Shown here one piece after another: positions 9,158 through 17,416 of a stretch of 52,286 bases of DNA; the first letter of the stretch is position 1; every line of letters begins with the position of its first letter. The position numbers and the translations under genes were made by a program. The DNA lies in NCBI RefSeq assembly GCF_001620365.2, contig NZ_LQMT02000005.1, positions 68,151 through 120,436 on the forward strand. The letters are read 5' to 3'. The DNA comes from Amycolatopsis keratiniphila subsp. keratiniphila. Lineage in GTDB: Bacteria; Actinomycetota; Actinomycetes; Mycobacteriales; Pseudonocardiaceae. The notes below the pieces were generated by a model that was not told the origin of the DNA, ran no database searches, and saw only the letters and a list, made by a program, of their open reading frames with translations.

Positions 9158-10809
9158 CCGACCCGGTTACCGCTCTTCAGGCGAAAACCCACCCGGTCTG
9201 GGAGGCCGCCGCCGATCTCGTGGTGATCGGCAGCGGGGTGGCCGGGCTCACCGCCGCGCTGCGCGCGCACGAGCTCGGCCTGCACGTCCTGGTGGTCACC
9301 AAGGCGACGGTCTCCGACGGCAACACCCGCTGGGCGCAGGGCGGTATCGCGGTCGTGCTGGAGGGTGAGCACGAGCGAGACGACTCGGTCGGCAAGCACG
9401 CCGACGACACGCTCACCGCCGGTGCCGGGCTCTGCGACGAGGACGCCGTCCGGTCGATCATCGCCGGAGGTCCCGCCGCGGTGGCCCGGCTGCGGGCCGA
9501 GGGGGCGCGGTTCGACCCGGCGGCCGAAGGGCGGCCCGAACTGGCCCGCACGCGGGAAGGCGGGCACAGCGCGTTCCGCGTCATCCACGCGGGTGGCGAC
9601 GCGACCGGCGCCGAGGTCGAGCGGACATTGGTCGCGACGGCCGGTGACCGGCGGATCCCGGTGCTGGAGCACCACATCGCCGTCGACGCGATCCGCACCC
9701 CCGCGGGCGAGGTCGTCGGGGTGACCGTCCTGGACCACAACGGGGTGCCCGGCGTCGTCCGGGCGCCCGCGGTGCTGCTGGCCAGCGGCGGGCTGGGGCA
9801 GCTTTATCAGGCGACGTCGAATCCGGAGCTCGCCACGGGGGACGGGCTGGCGCTGGCGTTGCGCGCGGGCGCGCAGGTCGCGGACGTCGAGTTCGTCCAG
9901 TTCCACCCGACGGTCCTGTTCACGCCCGGCGCGCGCGGCCGCCTCCCGCTGGTCACCGAGGCGGTGCGCGGCGAGGGCGCGACCCTGCACGACGCGACGG
10001 GCACCTCGGTGATGCGCGGCGTCCACCCGCTCGGCGATCTCGCGCCCCGCGATGTCGTCTCGGCGGCCATCACGCGCCGGATGGGGCAGGCGCCCGGCGG
10101 TGTCGACGACCACGTCTTCCTCGACGCCACCGGGATTTCCGGCTTCGCCCGACGGTTCCCGACCGTCCACGCGGCGTGCGCGGCGATCGGGCTGGACCCG
10201 GCCGAAGATCCGATCCCGGTCACGCCCGCGGCGCATTTCGCCTGTGGCGGGGTGGTGACCACTGTGGACGGACGGTCCGGTGTCCGCGGTCTCTACGCCG
10301 CGGGCGAGGTCGCGAGGACGGGCCTGCACGGCGCGAACCGCTTGGCCTCCAACAGTTTGCTCGAAGGCCTGGTCGTCGGGCAGCGGGTGGCGGAAGCGGT
10401 CGCCATCGACCTCGCCGCCGGTCTGCTGGGTGACCCGCGCCGCGGTGTGCTCCTGCCTCCGGCGCAAGTCCCGGTGGCCGATCGGGACGCGTTGCAGCGG
10501 GCGATGAGCCGGTACGCCGCCATCGGCCGGGACGCCGAAGGTCTCGCGGTCGTGGGTTCGGTGCTGGATCTGTCCGTGACCGAGAGTCCTTTGTGGGCGC
10601 CGAGGATCGTCGAGGACGCGGCGCTCACCCTGGTGGCGGAGGCCTTGGTCGCGGCGGCGGCGCGTCGCACGGAGTCCCGCGGCTGCCACGTGCGGACCGA
10701 TTTCCCCGAACGTGACGACGACGTCTGGCAGCGCGGTCAGCTCATCCGGCTCAGCCCCTCGGGACAGCCGGTGCTGGCCGATCCGATCGCTTTGGAGGGT
10801 GTGGCATGA
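9154..10809 (+). CDS. nadB: L-aspartate oxidase
   Basis: An FAD enzyme that oxidises aspartate to iminoaspartate, the substrate of NadA. The 551-residue protein has an N-terminal dinucleotide-binding motif ([16 protein letters not shown], about residues 22-37), the [13 protein letters not shown] block, and the EFVQFHPT and [21 protein letters not shown] segments typical of this family. The start at 9154 overlaps the nadA stop by four bases, and its own stop overlaps nadC in the same way. Length is normal. Confidence 0.95.
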   Translation: MTDPVTALQAKTHPVWEAAADLVVIGSGVAGLTAALRAHELGLHVLVVTKATVSDGNTRWAQGGIAVVLEGEHERDDSVGKHADDTLTAGAGLCDEDAVRSIIAGGPAAVARLRAEGARFDPAAEGRPELARTREGGHSAFRVIHAGGDATGAEVERTLVATAGDRRIPVLEHHIAVDAIRTPAGEVVGVTVLDHNGVPGVVRAPAVLLASGGLGQLYQATSNPELATGDGLALALRAGAQVADVEFVQFHPTVLFTPGARGRLPLVTEAVRGEGATLHDATGTSVMRGVHPLGDLAPRDVVSAAITRRMGQAPGGVDDHVFLDATGISGFARRFPTVHAACAAIGLDPAEDPIPVTPAAHFACGGVVTTVDGRSGVRGLYAAGEVARTGLHGANRLASNSLLEGLVVGQRVAEAVAIDLAAGLLGDPRRGVLLPPAQVPVADRDALQRAMSRYAAIGRDAEGLAVVGSVLDLSVTESPLWAPRIVEDAALTLVAEALVAAAARRTESRGCHVRTDFPERDDDVWQRGQLIRLSPSGQPVLADPIALEGVA

Positions 10810-11696
10810 CCGAATTCTCCCCGTGGGTCGTCAAGGCGCTGGCCGATCACGGCCTCGACGTCGCCGACGTGCACCGGGTCGTCACGACGGCGCTGGCCGA
10901 GGATCTGCGGTACGGGCCCGACGCGACGACGAACGCCACCGTCCCCGAATCGGCGCGTGCACTGGCCGAACTCACGCCGAGGTCGGCCGGGGTGGTCGCC
11001 GGGATCCCGGTGGCGCTGGCGGTGTTCGACGTCGTACTCGGTTCGGATCTGGAGATCCTGGCCGCCCGTGACGACGGCGACCGGCTGACCGCCGGTGAGC
11101 CCGCGCTGGTCGTCCGCGGTCCGGTGCGTGGCCTGCTCACCGCCGAACGCACCGCGCTGAACCTGTTGTGCCACCTGTCCGGTATCGCCACCGCGACCGC
11201 CGCCTGGGTGGCCGCGGTGGAGGGAACCGGTTGCCGGGTCAGGGATTCCCGCAAGACCCTGCCCGGGCTTCGGCTGCTGGAGAAGTACGCCGTCCGCGCG
11301 GGCGGCGGGGTGAACCACCGGCTCGGGCTCGGCGACGCGGTGCTGATCAAGGACAACCACGTGGTCGCCGCCGGTTCGGTGACCGCGGCGCTCGCCGCCG
11401 CGCGCGAGCACGCGCCCGAACTGCCCTGCGAGGTCGAGGTCGACGACCTGGCCCAGCTGGAGGAGGCGCTCACCGCGGGTGCCGACGAGGTGCTGCTGGA
11501 CAACTTCACGCCCGACGAATGCGCGAAGGCGGTCGACCGGCGTGACGAGGTTTCCCCGAAGACCCGCCTGGAATCCTCGGGCGGTCTGCGGCTCGACGTC
11601 GCGCGGGCGTACGCGGAGTCCGGTGTGGACTTCCTCGCCGTCGGAGCGCTCACGCATTCCTCACCCGCGCTCGACCTCGGGATGGACCTGCGCTGA
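10806..11696 (+). CDS. nadC: Nicotinate-nucleotide pyrophosphorylase (carboxylating)
   Basis: Converts quinolinate and PRPP to nicotinate mononucleotide, completing de novo NAD synthesis to the mononucleotide. The 296-residue protein shows the expected LTAERTALNLLCHLSGIAT segment, the RDSRKTLPGLRLLEKYAV substrate loop, and the VEVDDLAQLEEAL and LESSGGL barrel strands. ATG 10806 overlaps the nadB stop. The gene ends 46 bases before the mycosin gene, with a separate -10 and hairpin between them. Confidence 0.95.
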   Translation: MTEFSPWVVKALADHGLDVADVHRVVTTALAEDLRYGPDATTNATVPESARALAELTPRSAGVVAGIPVALAVFDVVLGSDLEILAARDDGDRLTAGEPALVVRGPVRGLLTAERTALNLLCHLSGIATATAAWVAAVEGTGCRVRDSRKTLPGLRLLEKYAVRAGGGVNHRLGLGDAVLIKDNHVVAAGSVTAALAAAREHAPELPCEVEVDDLAQLEEALTAGADEVLLDNFTPDECAKAVDRRDEVSPKTRLESSGGLRLDVARAYAESGVDFLAVGALTHSSPALDLGMDLR

Positions 11697-11705
11697 CGTG
11701 GCGCA

Positions 11706-11735
11706 CTAGAATTCCCTTGTGTGACAAGGGGATTC
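11706..11735 (+). promoter_or_regulatory. Promoter and leader hairpin ahead of the mycosin gene
   Basis: A TAGAAT -10-like hexamer (11706-11711) overlaps a stem with arms GAATTCCCTTG (11709-11719) and CAAGGGGATTC (11725-11735), an 11-bp pairing with one G-U and a 5-base loop. It ends just before the GGAGG ribosome site. It could end the nad transcript, control mycosin translation, or be a protein-binding palindrome. Confidence 0.5.
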
Positions 11736-11742
11736 TGGAGGA

Positions 11743-12912
11743 ATGGTGGGCTTTGCCGGTAAAAGTGCCGTCGCGGGATGCGTCGGTTTCGTGGCACTGC
11801 TCGGCACCCCCGTCCCGTCGACGGCGGTCGCCGAGCAGTGCGCCAACCCGACGGGCACCTACACCGCGGCCGTCCCGTGGGGACAGCGGCTGATCGATCC
11901 CGTGCGGCTCTGGCCGCTGTCGCGCGGCACCGGCCAGCTGGTCGCGGTGATCGGCACCGGCGTGGACGGCGGCAACGGCCAGTTCGCGCCGGGACAACTG
12001 CTCGGCGGGCAGGGCACCGAGGCCGAAGACTGCGACGGCCGCGGCACGATCGCCGCCGGGATCGTCGGCGCGCAACCGGATCCGTCCACGACGTTCACCG
12101 GGATCGCGCCCGGCGCCAAGATCCTGCCGATCCGCTACACCCAGGTGAACGGTGGCGGCGATCCCGGACAGCTCGCGGGCGCCATCGAAACCGCGCTGAA
12201 CCGCGGTGCCGGGATCATCCTGATCGCCGTCCCGGCCGCTTCCGACAGTCCCGCGCTGACCGGCGCCGTCTCGCGCGCCAGGGAGAAGGGCGCGCTGATC
12301 GTCTCGCCCGCCGCGGGGACCCAGCAGGGCCAGACGTCGTATCCGACGGCGACGCCGGGCGTGCTCGCCGTGGGTTCGACCAATCAGGCAGGCGAGGCCG
12401 TGCAGACGGAGTCCGGTTCGTACGTAGGGATTTCCGCGCCCGGTGCCGAACTGGTCAGCACGTCGGCCGGCGCGGGCGGGACGGTGGCGCACCGCTGGCC
12501 GGTGAGCGATCCGAGCCTGGCCGCCGCGCATGTCGCCGGTGTCGCCGCGCTCGTGCGCGCGTATCACCCCGGGCTGTCGCCGGAGCAGGTCGTCGCGCGG
12601 CTGACGCTGACCGCGCACCGCGGTCCGAGCGGTGGGCACGATCCTCGCCGGGGCTGGGGCGCGATCGACGCCTACGCCGCCGTTTCCGCCTCGATCCCGG
12701 CCGGTACGCCCGGCCCGGGAGGACCGCCGAGCGTCGGCCCGGACACGTTCGTCGTCCCCGCGGCGGCTCCCGCACCCACCAGGGCGGACAAGGTCTCCGG
12801 TGTGCTCGCCATCGCCGGGGTGGCCCTCGCCATCGCGGCGGGCGTGGTGGTGGCCGCGGTCCGGCGGGGCAAGCGACGGGGCTGGAAACCTTCGCGATTC
12901 CGCGCCTCGTGA
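11743..12912 (+). CDS. mycP: Mycosin-like subtilase of the ESX system, probably catalytically dead
   Basis: A 389-residue membrane-anchored S8-fold protein. It has a signal peptide (about 1-29), a subtilase domain (about 45-315), a Pro/Gly linker and a C-terminal transmembrane helix (about 347-370) with a basic cytoplasmic tail, the layout of MycP. The active site is degenerate. The usual catalytic Asp is Gly71 (VIGTGVD), the His is Arg100 (DCDGRGT) and the oxyanion Asn is Thr193 (PAAGT). Only Ser258 remains, in an unusual DPS context instead of GTS. In mycobacteria MycP stabilises the ESX complex independently of proteolysis, so a structural role is plausible. The frame is intact. A GTG at 11746 is an alternative start. 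Confidence 0.85.
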   Translation: MVGFAGKSAVAGCVGFVALLGTPVPSTAVAEQCANPTGTYTAAVPWGQRLIDPVRLWPLSRGTGQLVAVIGTGVDGGNGQFAPGQLLGGQGTEAEDCDGRGTIAAGIVGAQPDPSTTFTGIAPGAKILPIRYTQVNGGGDPGQLAGAIETALNRGAGIILIAVPAASDSPALTGAVSRAREKGALIVSPAAGTQQGQTSYPTATPGVLAVGSTNQAGEAVQTESGSYVGISAPGAELVSTSAGAGGTVAHRWPVSDPSLAAAHVAGVAALVRAYHPGLSPEQVVARLTLTAHRGPSGGHDPRRGWGAIDAYAAVSASIPAGTPGPGGPPSVGPDTFVVPAAAPAPTRADKVSGVLAIAGVALAIAAGVVVAAVRRGKRRGWKPSRFRAS

Positions 12913-12953
12913 GCGGCAGCGGTGTACTGGGGGACACCGCCACCGCTCACGAG
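12906..12953. terminator. Hairpin at the end of the mycosin gene
   Basis: Arms CTCGTGAGCGG (12906-12916) and CCGCTCACGAG (12943-12953) enclose a second stem, GCGGTGT with ACACCGC. The mycosin stop codon lies in the left arm. The convergent gene ends at 12976, so a bidirectional terminator fits. Confidence 0.7.
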
Positions 12954-12975
12954 GTCTTTCGCGACCCCCTAGGTT

Positions 12976-13353
12976 TTAGGGGACGGATACGCAGGCGGTC
13001 GAGCCCACGATGGCCACGCCGTCGCCGGCGCGGGAGACGTGCACGTTGAAGTCGGCGCCGTCGCGGCTGAACTGCGCGATCAGCTCACGCGGGTTGCTGC
13101 GGTCGCGCCACCGCCAGCCCTGCGTTTCCAGCATCGGCAGGACGTCGTCGACGAGTTTGCGGATCGCGTCGGTCGCGTCGTCCACGCGGAGGCCGTACTG
13201 CCAGCAGAGCGACCGGCCCGGCTGCGTGGGGTCGCAGTCCAGCTCGCCTTCCACGGTGCGCTCCGCGGTGGTGCCGAAGGTGCCCGCGACACCGTCGATG
13301 ACCGCCGTGAGGTCCTCGGCAAGAGGGTCGAGCCCGGTGTGCCTCGTGATCAT
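12976..13353 (-). CDS. Small protein paired with the alpha/beta hydrolase, function unknown
   Basis: A 125-residue soluble protein without signal peptide or membrane segment. It contains three cysteines and several Trp residues (including GWRWRD), and looks like a compact alpha/beta fold. It is the last gene of the minus-strand ESX substrate operon, 10 bases after the alpha/beta hydrolase. That position would suit an immunity protein or chaperone for the hydrolase. This is inference from gene order only, and I recognise no family with confidence. Confidence 0.65.
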   Translation of the reverse strand: MITRHTGLDPLAEDLTAVIDGVAGTFGTTAERTVEGELDCDPTQPGRSLCWQYGLRVDDATDAIRKLVDDVLPMLETQGWRWRDRSNPRELIAQFSRDGADFNVHVSRAGDGVAIVGSTACVSVP

Positions 13354-13363
13354 GAACAGTCCC

Positions 13364-14710
13364 TCACAAGCCTCGTCCGACGCCTTCGATGACCATCTCG
13401 CGCAGCGAGCCGCCGGTGAAGCCCTCGTGCGTGACCGCGCCGCCCGTGATCACACCGTAGATGTTGTTCCACGAATCGGAACCCGGTTTGAGCACACCGC
13501 TGTGGGAATCGAAACCCCACTGCAGATCGCCGTTCGCGTCGCGGCCGGTTTCCAGTTCGACGACGCCGGGGAAGCGGTCGGGGTCCGCTCCGTGCCCGGC
13601 GCCGAGCCATTCGACCAGCCCCGCGTTGCCCTGCGCGATCACGATCGGGTCGAAGGGGGCCGTCATGGAGTACCGCTGCACACCGGCCTGGCTGGCCGGG
13701 AGGTCGCTCGGGCTCCAGATCCCGTGTCCCATGCCCGCGGACTCGACGTGCAGCACCTGATCGGCCCTGAGCCCGAGCTGCTCGGCGAGCCCCACGGTCG
13801 CGCCGCCGTAGCTGTGCCCGACGGCGGTGACCACGACACCCGGTCCGGCGTGGCTGTCGATCTGGCCGCGCAGTTCGTCGCCGAACGCCTTGAGATCGGG
13901 CGCCATCGTCTGCGCGTAGTGCGCGGCCGGGCCTTCGGTGACGACGTTCTGGGGGAACACCCCGTCGGCCCAGACCACCATCGCGGTCCGGCCGGTGGCG
14001 TCCGCGGCGACCAGGCTCTTGCCGAGGTCGGCGTAGCTCTGGAAGTTGTCGAACGAGGTGTTGACGCCGGGGACGAACAACCCGACGTTGCGGGTGCCCG
14101 GCTCGATGCGGCCGACCAGTTCGACGATGCGGCCGTTACCGGACGGGTCGAACCGCAGGATCTGCCGGTCGTTGGCGAGGATGTCCTCGTACAGCGCGAT
14201 CCGGGTGCGCGAGCTCGCGATGTCGTCGGCTTTCCCGCCCTGTGCCAGGAGATTCGCGAGCCGCTCGCGTTCGGCGGTCAGCGCGTCGGTGACCTTCGTG
14301 CGGTTCTCGGCGATCGCGGTGGCCCACGAGCCGGTGTCGGCCGCGCCGCCGACGCCTGCCGGGTTCCCGGCCTTGGGCAACGGGTTCTCCGGCATCAGCG
14401 ACCGGTACGAGGCGGCGACCTGGACGTCGGCGCGCCGGTAACCGCCGCCCGCGGCCGTCAGTCCCTGATGGATCACCGTCGCCTTGGTGATCTGGCCGTC
14501 GAGTTTGCCCGAGACGTCTTTGATCGTCTTGGCGTACGTGGCCGAAGCCGCGCTGGAAGCGGAAACCTGGCCGAACGCGGTGGCGGGAACGTTCTCGCCG
14601 GCCAGCGCGGTCTGCGCGGTCTTGAGCACGCCGGCGCGCTGTTCGAGTTCGGCCGCCGCCGCTTCGAGCCTGGCGGGGGCGACTCGGTAACCGCCCGCAC
14701 TGGATGCCAT
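13364..14710 (-). CDS. Alpha/beta hydrolase with N-terminal ESX-type helical domain (DUF1023-like)
   Basis: A 448-residue protein. The N-terminal 100 residues are helical and resemble ESX substrates, ending in Y91-R-R-A-D95, a YxxxD export-type signal. The C-terminal part (about 240-430) is an alpha/beta hydrolase with nucleophile Ser300 in GHSYG. The middle (about 120-230) is partly coiled. DUF1023 hydrolases are frequent in actinobacteria and may be exported esterases or lipases. ATG 14710 is chosen because it follows a GGAGAGG-like site and starts the helical domain. It is encoded between a PPE-like gene and the 125-residue protein. An ESX effector is my favoured reading; the substrate is unknown. 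Confidence 0.8.
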   Translation of the reverse strand: MASSAGGYRVAPARLEAAAAELEQRAGVLKTAQTALAGENVPATAFGQVSASSAASATYAKTIKDVSGKLDGQITKATVIHQGLTAAGGGYRRADVQVAASYRSLMPENPLPKAGNPAGVGGAADTGSWATAIAENRTKVTDALTAERERLANLLAQGGKADDIASSRTRIALYEDILANDRQILRFDPSGNGRIVELVGRIEPGTRNVGLFVPGVNTSFDNFQSYADLGKSLVAADATGRTAMVVWADGVFPQNVVTEGPAAHYAQTMAPDLKAFGDELRGQIDSHAGPGVVVTAVGHSYGGATVGLAEQLGLRADQVLHVESAGMGHGIWSPSDLPASQAGVQRYSMTAPFDPIVIAQGNAGLVEWLGAGHGADPDRFPGVVELETGRDANGDLQWGFDSHSGVLKPGSDSWNNIYGVITGGAVTHEGFTGGSLREMVIEGVGRGL

Positions 14711-14739
14711 CACCGAGCCGCCTCTCCTGGTCGGGAAAA

Positions 14740-16044
14740 TCAGTACTGTTCGGGTTCTTCGCCGAGCACGGCGGGAGCGACCGGGGACGACTGGCCCCAG
14801 ACGTTCTCGGTCTCCACGAGCCACGGCGGGATCCGCCGTCCGGAGCCCATGTCGCCGCCCGCGCCCATGCCCATCGGCATCATGGGCATCATCGGCATCG
14901 CGCCCTTGGCCGCCGCCGCGCCCGCGGCACCGGCCGCTCCGCCCGCGAGGCCGCTCATCGCGCTGCCCGAGCCACCGTCGCCGGCGAGGCCGGAGAACGC
15001 GGCCGGAGCCTCACCGGGGCCGGAGAACCCGCCGCCGCCACCGGCACCGATCGCACCGCCGTCCAGCGACGGCGCTCCGCCACCGCCGATCGGGATACCG
15101 CCGCCGGCACCACCCGCGGTCGCGCCGGCCGCACCGGCGCCGCCGCCCGCGGGCTCGCCGTTCTTGTCCTTGTCGTTCTTGCCGTTCGCCCACGCGGGCA
15201 CGCGCGGCATGATCGAACCGAACCGGCCGAACGCGGCGGCCGAAGCCGCGGCGAGACCGGCGGTGAACATGTCGCCGAACAACGGGTTCGACTTGGGCGG
15301 CTGGCCGGGCTGACCGGTGGTGGGCGGGGTGGAGCCGTCCGAGGGCAGCGGATGCGTGTTGTCGCCCGGAACGACGCCGACGCCGGGCGTCCCGCCGATG
15401 TTGTTGCCGATCGAACCGCCGGGGGCCGTGCCGCCACCGGTGACCGGCGGCGGGGCGACGGCGTTCGGCGAGGCCGGGATCGACTCCTCGGCCGTGGAGT
15501 ATTCGCCCGCGAGCTGGGTCATCACCACGATCGCCTTGCTGTGCGCCGCGCTGGCCGCACTCGCCGCCTGCTGCTGCGCTTCGACGTTCGCGATGGCCTG
15601 CTGCCGTTGCTGGGCGGCGTTGATGATCGTCGCCTGCGACGAATCCGGCGGCAGGAGCGGCGGATTGACGGCCAGCGCGAGATCGGCGGGGGAGACGTCC
15701 GGCACCGCGACCGGCGGCGGCATCTCCTTCTTGGCCTTCACGAGCGCGTCCGCGGCGTCCTCGAGGAGGTTGTTCATCGCGTGCGCGGTCTGGGCGACCT
15801 TGCGGATTCCGCCGACGAGATCGGTGATCATCGTGTGGTACTTGTCGGCCGCTCCGCCGGTCCAGTTGCCGGAGAAGTCCTTCAGCTCGCCGGTGAGGTT
15901 CTCGGCCTGCTCGAACAGTCCGGAGCCGGTGGACTGCCATTTGTGGGCCGCGTGGCGGGCCGTGTTGGGGTCGCCGGCCTGCAGCATCGCGTAGAGCTGC
16001 TGGTGCGAGTACGCGGCGAAGTTCGTGTGCGCGGTGTCGGTCAT
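14740..16044 (-). CDS. PPE-like ESX substrate with glycine/proline-rich tail
   Basis: A 434-residue protein. The N-terminal about 190 residues are helical like a PPE or WXG domain, with W61-T-G63 at the hairpin turn and YSTAEES, a YxxxE signal, near its end. Residues about 200-390 are Gly/Ala/Pro-rich and probably disordered. The last 35 residues form a conserved-looking end with IPPWLVE and VLGEE segments. ATG 16044 overlaps the stop of the EspC-like gene (ATGA), as in PE/PPE pairs that are exported as heterodimers. Likely exported by the ESX machine or part of its outer assembly. Confidence 0.78.
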   Translation of the reverse strand: MTDTAHTNFAAYSHQQLYAMLQAGDPNTARHAAHKWQSTGSGLFEQAENLTGELKDFSGNWTGGAADKYHTMITDLVGGIRKVAQTAHAMNNLLEDAADALVKAKKEMPPPVAVPDVSPADLALAVNPPLLPPDSSQATIINAAQQRQQAIANVEAQQQAASAASAAHSKAIVVMTQLAGEYSTAEESIPASPNAVAPPPVTGGGTAPGGSIGNNIGGTPGVGVVPGDNTHPLPSDGSTPPTTGQPGQPPKSNPLFGDMFTAGLAAASAAAFGRFGSIMPRVPAWANGKNDKDKNGEPAGGGAGAAGATAGGAGGGIPIGGGGAPSLDGGAIGAGGGGGFSGPGEAPAAFSGLAGDGGSGSAMSGLAGGAAGAAGAAAAKGAMPMMPMMPMGMGAGGDMGSGRRIPPWLVETENVWGQSSPVAPAVLGEEPEQY

Positions 16045-16445
16045 CCCTTGTTCCCCCCGCCGTTCGAGCCGCTGTTACCGCCCAGCACGCCCCCGAGGAC
16101 GTTGAGCAACGGATCGAGCAGCCCGGTCTGCTGGCTCGAGTGGTTCATGTCGCCCGCCACCGAATCGTCGGCCGCCGCGTAACCGTCGGCGACGGTCGTC
16201 GTGACGTCCTGCGCGAACGTGATCGCGCCCTTGACCTGGTCCAGCAGGCCCTGCATCTCGGCGACGGCCGCCTGGTGCGCCTTGTTGAGTGAACCCGCTT
16301 CCCCGAACTCGCCGAACAGCAGCGGCTGTTCGCTCAGGGTCAGCAGGAAGTCGTTCGGCTTGGACATCGCGTGGATCTGGGTCTCCAGTTCCCGCACGAA
16401 GTCCTTCAGTGATTCCAGATGGACGTAGTACGAGTGGTCTTGCAT
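16041..16445 (-). CDS. EspC/PE-like ESX substrate
   Basis: A 134-residue helical protein with a YxxxD export signal, Y89-A-A-A-D93, and a Gly/Asn-rich tail. Length and position immediately before the PPE-like gene, with a 4-base overlap, match the small partner of a PE/PPE or EspC-type pair. ATG 16445 is preceded by GAGAG. The upstream open frame is Pro-rich and not protein-like. Function beyond export pairing is unknown. Confidence 0.75.
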   Translation of the reverse strand: MQDHSYYVHLESLKDFVRELETQIHAMSKPNDFLLTLSEQPLLFGEFGEAGSLNKAHQAAVAEMQGLLDQVKGAITFAQDVTTTVADGYAAADDSVAGDMNHSSQQTGLLDPLLNVLGGVLGGNSGSNGGGNKG

Positions 16446-16556
16446 TGATCCCGGCTCTCTCGTGAACGGCCACGCCGACAAGGGGGACGACAACACGCAA
16501 AGCCGGCCGGCCGGTGCCGAGGGGGGTGAAAGCACCGGCCGGCCGACGGATGGGGA

Positions 16557-16859
16557 TCAGCCGGCGAACAGGCCCTGGTTGCGGTTCTCCAGGCTGTGCT
16601 GGAGATCGTGGGCGTCGCCGACCTTGCCACCGAACTGCGCGATGATCGCCACGATGTCCGCGGTGGCCTGGCGCAGGCGGGTTTCAGACGCGCGGGCGGC
16701 CTCACCGGCGGAGCTGCCGGAGGCGTACCAGGTCTGGGTGATCGGCTGCAGGTTGGTGTGCAGCTGTTCGAGCTGTGAGGTGAGCGCCTTGGCCTTGGCG
16801 GCCAGCGAGGCCGAGCTGTGCTGCAGCGCGGCGAAGTTGATTTCGACGACGTCAGCCAT
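16557..16859 (-). CDS. EsxB-like small ESX protein, atypical WXG100
   Basis: A 100-residue protein with two predicted helices and a central turn W44-Y-A-S-G48, so the turn has WxxxG rather than the canonical W-x-G. Length, helical pattern and position beside another Esx-like gene support a CFP-10/EsxB-like role as one half of an exported heterodimer. No YxxxD signal is seen at its C terminus. It is 21 bases after the EsxA-like gene. Confidence 0.78.
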   Translation of the reverse strand: MADVVEINFAALQHSSASLAAKAKALTSQLEQLHTNLQPITQTWYASGSSAGEAARASETRLRQATADIVAIIAQFGGKVGDAHDLQHSLENRNQGLFAG

Positions 16860-16880
16860 GATTGGTGGTCCTCTCGCGGA

Positions 16881-17222
16881 TCAGGGGTTCAGCCGGTGGA
16901 TCACGGTCTGGTCGACGACTCCGCTGACCCCGGTGAGGCTTTCCCGGACCTGCTCGTCACCCGAGTTGTAGTTCCGGTTGCTCTCGTGCACGAGGCGCGA
17001 CATCGTGTTGAGCTCGTTCACGGCGATGGTCATCTTCTCCTGCAGGCGGCGCTGCAGGTCCCAGAACGCGACCGCCTGGTCACCCTTGTAGTTGTGCAGG
17101 GTCTGGGTCAGCTCGCTCTCCAAGCTGGCCATCGTGGTCTTGGCGTTCGACGCGGTTTCCTCGAACCCCTGGACGGCGCGCGCCATCGCAGCTGCGTCTG
17201 CCTGATATCCCGTACCGGTCAT
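16881..17222 (-). CDS. EsxA-like small ESX protein with YxG turn
   Basis: A 113-residue helical-hairpin protein and the first gene of the minus-strand substrate operon. The hairpin turn is Y45-K-G47 instead of W-x-G. The second helix ends with Y85-N-S-G-D89, a YxxxD-type export signal. ATG 17222 follows a strong GAGGAGG ribosome site. With the 100-residue neighbour it would form the Esx dimer of this locus. The shared element at 17353-17368 lies about 130 bases upstream. Confidence 0.78.
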   Translation of the reverse strand: MTGTGYQADAAAMARAVQGFEETASNAKTTMASLESELTQTLHNYKGDQAVAFWDLQRRLQEKMTIAVNELNTMSRLVHESNRNYNSGDEQVRESLTGVSGVVDQTVIHRLNP

Positions 17223-17352
17223 TGATGGGCCACCTCCTCTCATCTCGCTGGAAATCCCGGTGAGCACCAGGGGACGCCCTGTCTGCTCTTGTGAAGGACA
17301 CGCTAGAAAAGAGGGGAGTGCGGTCAAACGGCACAACTGCCGGTCGCGGTGA

Positions 17353-17368
17353 CGGCACTATTACCCAC
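17353..17368 (-). promoter_or_regulatory. Shared ESX promoter element, copy 1
   Basis: On the minus strand this reads GTGGGTA-ATAG-TGCCG. The same GTGGGTA-N4-TGCCG pattern occurs twice upstream of the second ESX substrate operon (25655 and 25701), in the same orientation relative to the substrate genes. It is a candidate regulator-binding site. Confidence 0.6.
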
Positions 17369-17416
17369 AGGTCGGCGGTAGGGCTTTCCCCACCCCCGAT
17401 CAGGGGGAGTGCTCCA

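Noticed and set aside
11743..12912. Mycosin as a pseudogene
   Set aside because: There is no frameshift or stop, and the signal peptide and membrane anchor are intact. Loss of catalytic residues with an intact frame indicates a retained non-enzymatic role.
17223..17416. Riboswitch in the Esx leader region
   Set aside because: No conserved aptamer pattern is seen, and the shared 16-bp DNA element explains the conserved part better.
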